Source: Ampelocalamus luodianensis
Taxonomy: Eukaryota; Streptophyta; Magnoliopsida; Poales; Poaceae
Reading direction: 5' to 3'
Length of the DNA stretch: 64,000 nt
Assembly: GCA_036346255.1 (NCBI GenBank)
Contig: CM070617.1
Span: 26,835,080-26,899,079 of the forward strand
The notes below the pieces were generated by a model. That model had not been told where the DNA came from. It was given only the letters and a program-made list of their open reading frames with translations, and made no database searches. Position numbers and translations under genes: made by a program. Each line of letters begins with the position of its first letter. Position 1 is the first letter of the stretch. Below are positions 21,272-33,400 of the stretch, piece after piece.

Positions 21272-22128
21272 GCGACGCAAGGAGGGCACTGGCACTTGGG
21301 CTGCTGCAACCGAAAGAAGCACAAATCAATTACCACGACAACCCTATTTTATACCATCTCATCTGATTCCAAGAAAGAACTGAAAGAAGCACAAAACATT
21401 TACCACGGCAGCCCTATTTCATACCATCTCAATCTCTCAAATGAACCGGATAATCAAGAACTCCCTGCTTGAATCGAGTGCTTACCTCGGGGGGTCTAGG
21501 CAGCAGAGGGGCGGCGCAGGGGCAGAGGTGCAGGGGGAGGCACGGTACTGCTAAGACATATCCAAAATCATTCTCTATCTCTAAGCTGAACCGGAAAATC
21601 AAGAACTCCCAACATGAATCGAGTGCTTACCTCGGGGGGGTCTAGGGAGCAGAGAGGCAGCGTGTCGGCTTGGCGTACGCAGGAGGCGCGGGGGCGACGG
21701 CGGCGCAGGGGGGTGCGGGGGAACTCGGCGCCCAAACCCTCACGGCACGGGGAGGTGCACGAGGATGCGGCGTAGGGTCGGCCGCCGGTGCGGAGCCAAT
21801 GCAGAACCCTAGCTCGTGGAGGAAGAATGGGGGATGCTGACACAGGGGCTCGGACGGAGGACGAAGGACTGCCCCAGGGGTGTTTTCGCAAAGAGTCAAG
21901 TGGGAGCCGGTGGGGTGATCTTCGGCCGTGGGATCTGCCATGAAGGGCTAGGATGATCCATGTGCACATGTCCACCAAATGGAACATGTGCACAGGATAT
22001 GTTGCCGGTAACTATGGGTATCACACATTGAGCCAAATTACCGATGAGGAGTGCAATTGGCCAATTAGGGGGTGAAGAATTCATAGATATATGATGGGAT
22101 TAGCTTAATCCACACTGCGCATAGTCAT
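21272..22128. other. 5' flank of the FAR1-like gene; partial tandem duplication
   Basis: There is no recognisable protein. Two short tandem duplications are visible. A ~75 bp unit (ACCACGRCARCCCTATTT) appears at about 21330 and 21400. A ~185 bp unit (ATCAAGAACTCCC ... GTGCTTACCTCGGGGGG) appears at about 21452 and 21599. The ORFs of 99 and 141 codons on - (21568-21993) are GC-rich without known motifs and look like leader sequence. Confidence 0.5.
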
Positions 22129-22181
22129 CTAAAATATGCAAATCATTAAGCACAATTGTATCAAACGGGGTAAATTGATGC
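22129..22181 (-). pseudogene. short continuation of the host gene split by element B
   Basis: Read on -, the frame that ends VTNGI at 46368 on the far side of element B continues here through the target duplication GCATC into about 15 more codons (NLPRLIQLCLMICIF) and a TAG at 22131-22129. Whether this was exon or intron before insertion cannot be decided from the sequence. Confidence 0.4.
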
Positions 22182-22848
22182 TGTCGTAGGGGCGCCACAC
22201 CGGCCCCACGACCCGGCGAAGCAAGGCTGCCCCGGAGGGTCACCAAAGACCCTCAGAAGATTTGAAGACCCTTGGAGGGCCGAAGGATGCCTCGAAGTCC
22301 CTTCGGAGTGGCCCCGAAGCCCTCCGAAGGACGCCTCGAAGACCCTTCGGAGTGGCCCCGAAGCCTCCGAAGGATGCCTCGAAGTCCCTTGGTGGCCGAA
22401 GCCCTCAGAAGGATGCCTCGAGACCCTTCGAATGGCCGAAGCCTCGAAGGATGCCAGAAGACCGCCGTGAGGCCCCAAAGCCCTCCGAAGGACGTCCTGA
22501 AGACCCTCCGGAGGATCCCCGGCGAAGGACCAGCAAGGGGGCGCGGGGCCCGCACGAACCATAAGCCGGGCGTACCCCCCACGGTACACCGTGTCGGAGA
22601 AACACGCCATGCACCGAGGCTCGAGTAGGGTGCAAAAGACCTGCGGCCCCTATGATGAGCGTACTTAGCTAGGGGCGCTTTTGTACTTTCAGATACCTTA
22701 TCAGGAGGCTATAAATAGCCCCCTTGACCATGTAATGAGGCAGGCTTTTTTCTTGAGAACAAGTAAACCGAACCCCTTTCCTAGGACCCCCTGTTCTTCT
22801 AGCGCAGGGGGCCTCCACTCTCTACTGTCTGGTCTCTTCACTACGACA
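22182..22848 (+). mobile_element. 5' LTR of element B
   Basis: 667 bp, with a TATA box (TATAAATA, 22710-22717) and a GC-rich minisatellite of CCGAAG/CTTCGGAG units at 22245-22540. Over the last ~225 bp it differs from the 3' LTR by only two substitutions and one or two single-base indels. The length difference from the 600 bp 3' LTR comes from the minisatellite. ORFs on both strands over 22161-22635 are by-products of these repeats. Confidence 0.92.
22245..22540 (+). repeat. LTR minisatellite (CCGAAG/CTTCGGAG units)
   Basis: Units of roughly 40-45 bp of the type GCCCTCCGAAGGAYGCCTCGAAG are repeated six to seven times with small changes. The 3' LTR copy (45850-46030) has fewer units. Confidence 0.75.
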
Positions 22849-22849
22849 G

Positions 22850-22867
22850 TTGGCGCCGTCTGTGGGG
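22850..22867 (+). promoter_or_regulatory. primer binding site of element B
   Basis: TTGGCGCCGTCTGTGGGG starts one base after the LTR. TGGCGCCGT matches the complement of the 3' end of plant tRNA-Asp, the usual primer type in the Tat lineage (recalled); the rest matches imperfectly. Confidence 0.65.
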
Positions 22868-22946
22868 TTCGGCTCGAAAGTCACACAAAAACAACACAAT
22901 GGCCCCCGGAAGGGCGCTACCCAAAGTCTCATAAGCGGCGGCAGAG

Positions 22947-24376
22947 ATGGCGCGCACCCGAACACCCCAAAGCAAGCGGGGCGCCTCGGCCGCTGCCGCC
23001 GCATGAGCCACAGAGGAAGAGGCAAATAACTCCACCCACGGAGACATAGTGGGAGGCGACGTCCCCCACCGAAGCATCCCTACCAAATACGCAGGCCCCG
23101 GGTGTCACTCGGGAAGCGTACGAAGCACTCCAGCGGGAGTTAGGGGACCTTCGTCGGGAAATGCTTAGTCTCCGGCAAACAACAGGAGGCATCGTCACTA
23201 CCAATCAACCGCAGCCAGACGCTCCCGAAGCCGAAGCCCCAGCCGAAGCAAACGCAAACCCGCAGCTCCGGGGAGACCCCAACTCCCCGTTGAGCACGGG
23301 ACTGGAAGCCGCACGCTGGCCAAGAAACTTCAAAATGCCGGAAGTCACACCCTTCGAGGGCGGCACTGACCCCTCGGAATTCCTGCGCGTATACGAGACG
23401 GCAGTCGAGGCGGCAGGAGGAGATGATACAACCAAGGCAAAAAGCATCACGCTCGCCCTTAGGGGCGTAGCCTTGACGTGGTTCTTCACTCCCCCCGCTC
23501 CATCTACGCTGAGGCGGTGCGCGACGGATCGCAACAACTTCAAGGGAGCTGCGAGAGCCAAGGGCGCAGGACACTGTTCGCGATGGCGAGCACGAGCGAA
23601 ACCCTCCGGAGCTTCTTTAGAAAGTTCGCAGAGGTCAAATGCCAAGTCAAGGGGGTCAACGAGACCACTATTATAAACGCCGCAACCTGCGGCTTGCAGA
23701 AAGGCCCCCTATCGGAAAAAGCGCGCATAAGCGGCCCGCCGATGGCGAACTCTTCGACAAAATAGACGAATACGCCCGTGCGGAGGAAGATAGCACCCGG
23801 AGGAACAGCGCCACCCCGGCGGAAAGGCCACCAAAGGAGGATGCGGCCACCACCCCCGTCACCAACAAGTCACGCATTAACTATCGGCAGAAGGGCCGGA
23901 GCATTTATCACGTCGACGAAGGGCACCCCCCCGACGCAAGTAGGAGGGGTGGCCGGACCAACCGCGGCCGTAACGGCGGGCGGCACCACGACACCCGAGG
24001 AGGAACAGCAGCGGCCCCATCATACTGTGACCTTCACGGCGAAGGGTCACACACAACAGCGGAGTGGCGCACCATCGCGGCCATGCAAGACTACATGCAC
24101 CGCAGCCGTCAGCCAGTTGAGCTTGAAGATCGAAAGGAGGCAGGCAATTTGTTGCCTGCTCCGCCGCCGCGTCCGCGCATCGAGGGAGGCCACGGTGGGC
24201 CGCCCCCGAGGATCATCAACATGATCACAGGAGGATCCTCGCTGGGTATAGCGTCAAAGCGCCAACGTCGGGCCTACGTCCGGCAAATCCACCACGTGGC
24301 TACACAACCGGCTTCCCAGCCACCCCGCTACGCCGAGGTGCCCATAACATTCGGACCCGGCGCCGCACGGGAATAA
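22947..24376 (+). pseudogene. gag of element B, frameshifted
   Basis: ATG 22947 opens with MARTRTPQSKRG, typical for this lineage, but stops after 19 codons. The capsid part (NFKMPEVTPFEGGTDPSEFL ... ALRGVALTWFFT) is open in another frame at 23161-23500. After a shift near 23500, SETLRSFFRKFAEVKCQ continues, and 23700-24376 carries KIDEYARAEED and the Tat-type zinc-binding segment YCDLHGEGSHTTAEW. At least three frame changes are needed, so no full-length Gag is made. It ends at TAA 24374-24376. Confidence 0.8.
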
Positions 24377-24775
24377 GCTTTCCCCGCGGACCCTCGTCAT
24401 CTCTACCAACATCGCCCGGCTCACGAGTCGCGTGTCCTCGTAGATGGCGGAAGCTCGGCGGACCTCCTCTTTGCGAAGCCTTCGACAAAATGATGATCCC
24501 GTGGATTGCCTATCACCACGGACATCCCACGGTGGGCTTTGAGGAAGGCCCATCACGGCCCTCGGCCAGATAGACTGCCGTCACTTTGGTGTGACACCGC
24601 ATCCCGCAAGACAATCACCTTCGGCGTCGTCGAGATGCCATACGATGCAACACCATCCTGGAGGGCCACATAATACCTTCTCGCGCCATAGCCCATCACA
24701 ACTACCTATGCATGAAGGTCCCCACCCCGAGGAGTCATCTGTCTGAGCAAATCAACAACTCGCTCGTCGGGCGAA
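24377..24775 (+). pseudogene. aspartic protease remnant of element B
   Basis: RVLVDGGSSADLLFA (about 24424-24470) is the active-site segment of Tat proteases (D-G-G-S). It is followed by stops near 24490 and fragments that no longer form one frame. The region links gag to RT. Confidence 0.7.
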
Positions 24776-25813
24776 ATGGAGCACGGCTGCGCGCCCGACA
24801 GCGTTCACGCAGTTAACACCAACTCGGAACCACAAGGCAGGGCCCCAATAGGCAAATGGGCCCCAAAAGCAAGGCCCGAAGGGCAGCTGCGAAGAGTGCC
24901 CCTCCGGGACACCTCGCCAGAAAAAACGGTGGCCCTCGGCGCGAGCTCCGCAGAGGAGCGGCCTGACATGATCCTCCGCGTGCTCTGCGACAACGCCGAC
25001 GTCTTCGCATGGAGCCCGGAGGACATCCCCGGCATAGCCAGGGATACAATCGAACATCGATTAGCACTCCGGGCGGATGCAACCCCCGGGAAGCAAAAAC
25101 TTAGGCGCATGACGGCCGAACGTCTCGAAGCGGCGAAGAAGGAAATCGCCAAGCTCCTAAAAGCCGGCGTGATCCGCGAAATCAAACACTCCGAATGGCT
25201 CGCCAATCTGGTCCTCGTCCAAAAAAGCTCCGGCCAATGGCGCATGTGCGTCGACTTTACTGACCTCAACAAAGCATGCCCAAAGGATGACTTCCCATTA
25301 CCACGCATCGATCAATTAGTAGACGCCACATCGGGATGCGAGCTCATGAGCTTCTTGGACGCATACTCCGGATACCATCAGATATTCATGGCCAAGGAAG
25401 ACGAAGCCAAAACCGCCTTCATCACCCCTATCGGCACATACTGCTACCGCCGCATGCCCTTCGGGCTCAAAAATGCGAGAGCCACCTTCACACGCCTCAT
25501 CTCGGGAGTCCTCGCGAGGCAGCTGGGCAGGAACGTCGAGGCGTATGTCGACGACATCGTGGTGAAAAGCAAGATCGCGGGCTCACACCACGCGGACTTA
25601 CAAGAAACCTTCGCCAGCCTCCGAGCAGAAGGAATAAAACTCAACCCAGAAAAATGTGCCTTCGGCGTCAGGGCAGGAAAGCTCCTAGGTTTCCTCGTCT
25701 CGAATAGAGGAATCGAGGCAAACCCAGAAAAAATCAGGGCCATACAAGAAATGCAACCACCCCGCAGCGCCCGAGAAGTGCAAAAGCTCACGGTCGCCTC
25801 GCGCCCTCGGTAG
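24776..25813 (+). pseudogene. reverse transcriptase of element B
   Basis: A 345-codon open frame covers the whole RT. It reads LLKAGVIREIKHSEWLANLV, MCVDFTDLNKACPKDDFPLP, FLDAYSGYHQI, RMPFGLKNARATF, then the catalytic YVDDIVVKSK (about 25543), and LNPEKCAFGV toward the thumb. Catalytic aspartates are intact. The frame ends at TAG 25811-25813 within the connection to RNase H, about one base out of register. It is written as a pseudogene because neighbouring domains are frameshifted off; this domain alone could still fold. Confidence 0.88.
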
Positions 25814-25816
25814 GTT

Positions 25817-26700
25817 TTGTCAAAATCGGCGGGCAATGCTGCCCTTCTTCAAAACCCTTCGGGGTGCGGAGCCATTCCGCTGGACGGAAGAGTGCCAGCA
25901 CGCATTCGAAGAACTCAAGAAGTACCTCGCCCAACTACCAAGTCTCGCCAGCCCAGCGCGGGACACACGACTTCTTTTGTACCTCGCCGCGTCCACCTCG
26001 CGGTCGTGCGATCCTCGTCAAGAGGGGCGGGCGTGCCGTCTACTATGTCTCGAAGCACTTCAAGAGCCAAGACAAGATCTGCTGGCGGGAAAAGCTAGCA
26101 TACGCCCTTCTGATGGCCTCACGCAAGCTTCGCCACTATTTCCTCGCCCACCCAATCACCATACCAACTTCATACCCACTAGCTCTCATGCTATGCAGCA
26201 AAGATGCTTCGGGGCGAGTGGGCAAATGGGCTGCGGAACTCGCACCTTTTGACATCACGTTCGCCCCGCGCACCACCATAAAATCTCAGTCATTGGCGGA
26301 CTTCGTCGCCGAATGGACCCCTCAGATGGAGCAACTGGCCAACACCGTCGAAACGCCATGGACGCTACAAACCGACGGCTCCTGGTGTGCTGCGGGAGCA
26401 GGCGCAGCAGCCATCCTCGTGGCCCCAGACGGACGAAGCATCTCACACGCCGCGCAGCTCAACTTCCCTACCACAAACAACGCTGCCGAGTACGAAGCAC
26501 TCCTCCTAGGCCTCCGCAAAGCGAAGGCGCTAGGAGTGAAGCGAGTCATAATCAGCGACTCGCGCCTTATGGCGAGCCGCCGACAAAACCTTGAGACAAG
26601 GACCCGAATGGCTCGATACCTGCGCCGCATGCGGCCGTGGCAAGGGGTTCTCGGGATCACCGTCGAACGATCCCCGAGCGCCAGCAACGGCGCCGCCTCC
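25817..26700 (+). pseudogene. RNase H plus second (archaeal-type) RNase H of element B
   Basis: The gypsy RNase H is split between two frames: WTEECQHAFEELKKYLAQLP (from 25880), then AVYYVSKHFKSQDKICWREK and LAYALLMASRKLRHYFLAHP (26031-26150). The second RNase H follows at 26371-26590: LQTDGSWCAAGAGAAAILV, NNAAEYEALLLGLRKA and VIISDSRLM. These supply its D-E-D residues. Two tandem RNase H domains are diagnostic of the Tat lineage (family knowledge). The end of the second domain runs into a frame with no similarity. Confidence 0.85.
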
Positions 26701-26794
26701 GCAAAGATGGCGATTCCAACGAGCGACCCCCGAAGTCTTCACGAGTGCGACCAAGCCGTCCACCTCGACCGCGCCCATCGCCTCGCCCGGAGCA

Positions 26795-26870
26795 CCAGGG
26801 GCTCGGCCTGGAGCACTAGGGGCTCCACCCGGAGCACTAGGGCTCCACCGGAACACTAGGGCTCCAACGC
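26795..26870 (+). repeat. short GC-rich direct repeat between RNase H and integrase
   Basis: GGAGCACTAGGGGCTCC-type units are repeated three to four times with decay. They interrupt the pol reading frame and probably arose by slippage. Confidence 0.6.
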
Positions 26871-26952
26871 GACCTCGTAACCGCCCGAGGCACGGTGTCC
26901 GCTCCACAAGCAGCGCAACGCCGAGGGCGCCAAGCCAATCAGGACAACCCAA

Positions 26953-28197
26953 GTGGCAGGGCACCATGTAGCACACATTGAAGCCCCGGACTGGCGAGAC
27001 GTCATCATCGCTTACTTGACAAGCGGAGAACCTGACGACCCGATCGAAGCAAAGCGGCTCAGGCACCGCGCTAGGAACTACCACCTCGTCGGAAGAGACC
27101 TGTACAAAGGAGGTGTTTGTACCCCCTTCCTTTGATGCATCTCACAACAAGAGGGTCAGCACCTCCTTAGGGAAATACATGAGGGGGCCTGCGGAGCACA
27201 TCAAGCTCCACGGTGCATTGTAGCCAAAGCCTTCCCAAGGGCTTCTATTATATGACCATTGCGAGGCGCACAACACCTTGTCGGCGATGCGGGGTTGCGA
27301 TGGGCGATCACAACAAAGGCACCTCCCATCCCACTACAGCCCCTGTCGCCGGTTTGGCCCTTCGCAAGGTGGGGCCTCGACATCATCGGCCCCTTCCCGG
27401 CGGCAAAAGGCAACCTTCGCTTTGCCTTCGTCGCCATCAAGTATTTCTCAAGGTGGGTAGAGGCCGAGCCAGTCCCAAAGATAACATCGGCCGCGGCCCA
27501 GCGTTTCCTTTGGAAAAATATTATTTGCAGATACGGAGTACCTCGGGAGATAGTCACGAAGCAACGACACCAGATTCAACTCCGCGACCTTGAGATCATT
27601 ACGCCAAGGCACAGGCACCGTATATGCCGCATCCGTGGGCCACCCAGAGTCCAACGGAGCGGTCGAAAGGGCAAATGGGAACAAAATAGCAGGGCTTAAT
27701 AAGCGCCTAGTGGGCTTACCAAAAGGGCTCTGGCCCGAAGAGCTCCAGAAGGCCCTGTGGGCAATCCGAACCTCGCCAACCAGAGCAACTAGGTTTTCCC
27801 CTTCAAACTCCTCTTTGGAGACGAAGCAATGACACCCGAAGAGCTCGCTGTCAAGTCCCTCCGAGTAGGCCAGAGCGACAACCCGCGAGAACGGGAAGTG
27901 TCCTTGGACGCGTTAGAAGAACACCGCGTACATGCCATATCAAACATGGCAAGCTACGCAGCGGGAGTCGCGAGGGCGTACAACAAGAAGGTCCGGACTC
28001 GCCCCCTCGCACCAGGAGACATGGTCCTGAAACGGGTGGCAAACCCCGCAACAGTTGGCAAGCCACAGTCCAAATGGGAAGGACCCTACATCATCACCCA
28101 CAGCACCAGAACAGGCTCCTACCACTTGGCCACACCAGAAGGACACCAGCTAGGCCATACATGGAACGCCAAGAGCCTCCGCAAGTTCTACCCCTAG
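26953..28197 (+). pseudogene. integrase of element B
   Basis: It reads DWRDVIIAYLTSGEPDDP, then ARNYHLVGRDLYKGG, the zinc-site region around 27120-27250 (broken by stops), and the core GLDIIGPFPAAKGN and WVEAEPVPKITSAAAQRF. The second catalytic motif, normally VTDNGTQF, has become VTKQRHQIQ (about 27554), removing the Asp. The third, NGAVERANG, keeps the Glu at about 27672 in another frame. The C-terminal part (NKKVRTRPLAPGDMVLKR, KWEGPYIITHS) ends at TAG 28195-28197. At least three frame changes are needed. Confidence 0.85.
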
Positions 28198-28341
28198 GAG
28201 GTCTATTGTAAAAAAAAGGAACCCCATGCGGCCAGGTCATGATCTGGCCCACAGTGAGGGGACTTGTACTAAACCACCTGTAAACCCCTTTCTTTTGGAC
28301 GTTTTGCGCCAATGAAATGAAAGACCCTGTACACCCGGAGG
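28198..28341 (+). other. 3' untranslated region of element B pol
   Basis: Non-coding sequence after the pol stop codon, before the tandem repeats. An A-run near 28212 is the only feature seen. Confidence 0.6.
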
Positions 28342-28830
28342 ACCCTCCGCGGGCCCATGTATAAAAAAAACGACACCACGCATGGCCTTCGACCCCGGTG
28401 CACATGGAAACCCTCCGCGGGCCCATGTATAAAGAAAACGACACCGCGCATGGCCTTCGGCCCCGGTGCACATGGAAACCTCCGCGGGCCCATGTATAAA
28501 AAAAACAACACCGCGCATGGCCTTCGGCCCCGGTGCACATGGAAACCCTCCGCGGGCCCATGTATAAAAAAAACAACACCGCGCATGGCCTTCGGCCCCG
28601 GTGCACATGGAAACCCTCCGCGGGCCCATGTATAAAAAAAACAACACCGCGCATGGCCTTCGGCCCCGGTGCACATGGCCCCGGTGCACATGGAAACCCT
28701 CCGCGAGCCCATGTATAAAAAAAACAACACCGCGCATGGCCTTCGGCCCCGGTGCACATGGAAACCCTCCGCGGGCCCATGTATAAAAACAAACAACACC
28801 TCGCATGGCCCGCGGCCCCGATGCACATAA
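28342..28830 (+). repeat. ~68 bp tandem repeat, seven units
   Basis: Units contain CCTCCGCGGGCCCATGTATA, an A-run, CGCGCATGGCCTTCGGCCCC and GGTGCACATGG. The sixth has an internal 14 bp duplication. Because the period is close to a multiple of three in places, long spurious ORFs appear on both strands, including one of 394 codons on - (28094-29278). Tandem arrays between pol and the 3' LTR are common in this lineage. Confidence 0.92.
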
Positions 28831-29265
28831 ATATATATATATAGGGCTCAGCCCCCCGAGCCCTATAAAAAAAAGGTAGGGGGACGGCACGCGGCTTCGC
28901 CGCTCCCCTTCGAAAAAAAAATATATTCAGGGCTCCCCCGAGCCCTATCAAAAAAAAGGTAGGGGGCGACGCGGCTTGACCCCCTCGAAAAAAATATATT
29001 CGGGGCTCCCAGAATCCTATAAAAAAGGTAGGGGGCTGACACGCGGCCCGACCCCCTTCGAAAAAAAATATATATACAGGCCTCCTCCGAGCCCTATCAA
29101 AAAAAAGGTAGGGGGCGACCTTGACTTCACCCACCTTGAAAAAATATATATCGGGGCTCCCAGAGCCTATCAAAAAGGTAGGGGACGGCCAGCGGCCGCC
29201 GCTCCTTCGGAAAAAGAATATATATCTGAGGCTCCCAGAATCATCAAAAAAAAAAGATATACATG
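28831..29265 (+). repeat. second tandem array, ~65 bp units
   Basis: Six or so degenerate units of the type ATATATATTCGGGGCTCCC, GAGCCCTATCAAAAAAAGG, TAGGGGGCGACGCGGC and CTTCGAAA. Unit lengths vary. No coding meaning. Confidence 0.85.
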
Positions 29266-29300
29266 TGTACACATACACTTCTCAAAGCACACCTCGCAAT

Positions 29301-29306
29301 TTTATT
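29301..29306 (-). terminator. polyadenylation signal of the antisense gene
   Basis: AATAAA on the - strand, 83 bases past the antisense stop codon at 29391-29389. Confidence 0.5.
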
Positions 29307-30467
29307 AGTCAAATCTCAACAGATTACAACTTCCGCGCACAACAAAGGCAACACACACAAATACAATACAGTACAGTGTCGAGCGGACTCAAGCGCGCGG
29401 AACAAAGTCCCATTCCTCCACGCGCGTCGCCCACTCTAGCAGCTCCTCATCCGACGCTTCGCGCGCTATCAACTCCGACAACTCCCGCACCGTAACTTCG
29501 TACGCGTTCAAGGACTCTGACGAGCTATCACTCGACCACGGCATCGGCGGGCGCGGACTCGGCGCAAAGACCGCGGATCCACATCAACATCAGCGACCAT
29601 CGCCTCCCGACACCTCCAAAACGCACGAATCTCCGCGCGTGCCTCGGCGCCTTCCTCTTCCGTACGCGATGAAAGTCCTTCATCGAGCGGTCGGGTTCGC
29701 CAACTTCAAGCTGCCGCCGCGCCATGGTACACAACCCCGTAGCACGGTTGTAAAGGCGGATGGGCACTACACACGCTCTTCTTTCAAACCTCGTGGACGG
29801 CGCTTCTTTTAACGCCTGCGGATCAGGAGGCGCGACCTCACCCGTGATTCGTTTCACCAAAGATCGTTCCTGTACATACGAAGCACAATCTCAAAACACA
29901 AACCACAACATCGTAACGAACTGTTTCCTTTCCATTTAAAAACAGGAGGGTGTTACACAAAAAGAGGTTCCCCTCCTACAAAACGCTCCTTACAACCAGC
30001 AAAAGCGGAGCACTAAAAAAAAACCCCTAACAGCACTATAACCCAAAAGGCGGGTGGTCACACCTTATCCTGTGGGGTGGACCCCCGCTTGTCGACCCGC
30101 GCATCTTCCGCCGGGGCCTTCCTTCTCCTCTGCGCTGCGCGGCAGGGCGAACTCTATCGCATCATCATGGCCCCGGAGAGACCAGTAATCTTGCAGCAGA
30201 ACCCTCCCGGCCTTCCTTGTCCGGTTCCGCGCGGCCACCACCTCCTCCGCCGTGGCCACCGCAACAGACCGCGCAGCGAGGCCATCAATATGTGCACACC
30301 CGGCTTTGTCGAGCGAGGCAAGGGTCGCGGACCAGGCGGCCTTCGCACAATGGTCTTCGTACGAGCGGGCGGCCGGGAGGCACACTTCCCCGGCGCGGCG
30401 AAGCCGCCCGAAGGTAATGTCCATCTCCGACGGACGATGAACCCTCGCTGGGGGCACGGCGCCAAGT

Positions 30468-33400
30468 TGTAACAGCCCTAACTTAGGGTTTGTATTTCAA
30501 ATGTAAAATTTTGAGGAGAAATAAAAACTTTTGTTGTCTCTTCAAATCATTTGAAAGTTTCTACAATTTTCCTAGCAATTTCAATTTGTAGAATTTAATT
30601 CTTGTGATTGGAAATTGTTGTTATCAGATTCTTAGCCTTCAAACTTGTGATCATCCTCTGAAACTATTTTCCTAGCATCTTGATCATCCTATCTACCTCC
30701 TGAATTATTTCACAATTTTTAGATTTTGTTTGCTATTTCAAATGGCCAAGTCAACTCTGTTTGAAATCTGGTCAAACTCCTGTACAGCAACTTGTGAATT
30801 TTCTCTAGAACAATGCAGTGCATAAAAAGTTCTGGAAAAATTATACAAGGTTGTCCTCTGTCCCTAGTGCTACCATAAAAATTTCAGAAATTTTGGAGCT
30901 CAGGAGCTACCTCTAAAAATTCCCCAAACCTTCTCTGTCTTTTAAATCAAATTCTAAAAATCTTGTTCCTCGGGCCCGAACCCAACTCGGGCTCAGTCAG
31001 GCCACACCACTCGACTTCGGTCGCACCGCCTCAGCTGCACCGCGTAGTCAATCGATCATGTAGCAGTCAGATGAAGATCGAAAGATCCCACGTCGCGTAT
31101 GCAACCAGGCACTGTCAGAATGCATACACCAATCCCGGCCGTCCGTTTTAGATCCAGCGGTCGATGTGTGTTCTGATCAAATCAAACCACCGGTTCGCAC
31201 CGCCGTTTATCGGCCGACATGTGGGTCCCACCTGCGGCATCAACCTCGTCTTCTCCGCACCTCAGGAGCTCGCGGCGTGCGTGCATGTTTGCCACGTACC
31301 TCGTCGTTGCCACCTTTATGCCTGCGTAATGCGGTGGGAGGCATCGCCGTGACTTCATAAAGCCACGAGCTCATCCACTTCTTCTCCTTTGCGTTCTCGT
31401 GTTATCTCGCGGATTTCTTGTTTGGCGGGAGAAAACGAAGTAGTAACTGCGGCGTTGGAGAAGCCCTTGAGCTCGCAACCTCGCCATCGTGAACCACACT
31501 CGGTGCGCATCCATTTTCCCATCCGAGCTCGTGGCATCCGGTGAATCGTCGGAGCCACTTCTTCGTCCCAACTCCGTTGGTCTCGGCTCTGCAAACTTGC
31601 TGGTGCTCTGGTGAGTTTCGGCCGACACTTGGTCGCCGGATCGCATTGATGCGCGAAGCTAATGATGGCTTCATTTTGTCTTTGGTGCATCGTTGAAATG
31701 CGCGACCCTTTCTTCTCCAATCACGGTGTTCCGCGTGTAGCAATCCGGCGCCTCGGACCTTCTTCTTCGGCGTTATCTTGTGCTTATTGCTCCTGGGTCG
31801 GCGATTAAGTGGCGCACCTTCACAGCTTCGAAGTGCATGCGTCTTCTGCGAGCGTAAGCTTCTTCTCGCCTCCGACGTCGTGAGCCCATCTCGGCGACCA
31901 TTGGGCTCGCGTCACGTCACCGGGTTCGTGAGGTCTTTGCGAACCTTAAGGTACCACTCACTCGTCTTGAAACTCAGCGGTTTGCTAGATCACTGTGCGC
32001 GGCGGCGTGAGTCCCGTCGCGTCTTGAAGCGAGCGCCGTGACTTAGTTATCGCTAAACACGGTTACGTTGGTCAGCACGACTTGTGGGCCTCTCGGTGTT
32101 AAACTTGTTTTAGGATTCAAATCTAATCGTTTTAATTCTACGAGTCTACATTATGTGGGCGGAATGTCGGTTAGGGATTGTGTAGTTTTGTTAATCGTTT
32201 TCTCTTTCATGAAGCGTATTTTTCTTTGGGCATATGTGTTGGGATTACGTTACGTTAAGCGAAGGCGTATTCTTTGAATCGCCTTGACGTCACCTATCGC
32301 GGCGATCGCTCTGGTGACATTTTTGGCGGGCATCTTTGTCGATGGTGAGGGCTAGCCGTCTTGGCCGATGAAAAGTATTAAGTGCTTTAGTATTTACGAA
32401 ATGCGTTTACATTGCCTTTATTAAATCAATTAAACTTGTAAAATGCATAGCTAATTCAATTTTATCAAATTGCATGAAACCAGTCTTTATTAATTTTCTT
32501 TTTAAATGTATTATTTACAAAATTAGTTTCATCCATGTCTCTAGCAAGAATCTGTTAATTAATAAAATGATGCCTTAGGTATCTTCTAAATTAGAAAATG
32601 CATATCTCTTCCAATAATTGTCCAAATTCAATGAACAATGCAGTAAATTTCATTTTGATTATACTAACTATTAGAATAGGTTTTACTTTTTTACTGTTAG
32701 TGAAAATCTGTTAAGTAATTAACTAGTGCTTGTTGTGTTTTTAGCTTAGAAAATTCATAGAAAATTATTAATAACTTAAAATGAATTGTTCTCTGTTTAG
32801 AAATTTTGTTATTTCATGCTTAGGCTCTTGTGTGAGTTTTGGCTTGTTTTGATGTTGTTGTATGTTTGAGTTTTGTCGGTGTTATTCGTTCTTATTTCTT
32901 TGTTATGTTCGATCGTTAGAAGCCGATATTTGCGGCAACCACGAGGGCGATCCTCACACCTTATTGAGCAACGACACCCGAACCAGCGGTTTGATCATTC
33001 CTATCGATATTTTAAAGTCTAATATTTTGTTTGTTGTATGTATGCATTGCTTGATTTGTGTTAAATTGATTAGTTAAATCAGTGTTTGCATATCCTGTAG
33101 ACAAAATATTGATCTCTACTACGAGCCTAGGTTATTTCTTTGTGATTAGAGGCATTTGGATGGTCTCTTGTCACTTAGTAGATCCAGGTCAAATTGCTTA
33201 GATATGCTTAGCTATCGGTGAAGCCAGGCGGTTATCGACTTTGGTCGGTAACCTTGATCACCTAAAATTTACTATAACTTATTGTTTCAGCATTTTTGCT
33301 ATGTTTAATTGCAAAACTAAAACTGAAAACCAAAAATGATTTAGACTTGGGCTGCTGGTATGATTGGTGTGATCTGTTGGGTGTATTTGGAATGGTGCCA

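Noticed and set aside
22161..22635. Overlapping ORFs on both strands (up to 149 codons)
   Set aside because: They lie in the LTR minisatellite; open frames on both strands follow from the repeat, and the 3' LTR has equivalent artefacts.
28094..29278. 394-codon ORF on - as a gene
   Set aside because: Made of tandem repeat units of element B; no domain, and the matching + strand frames are open too.
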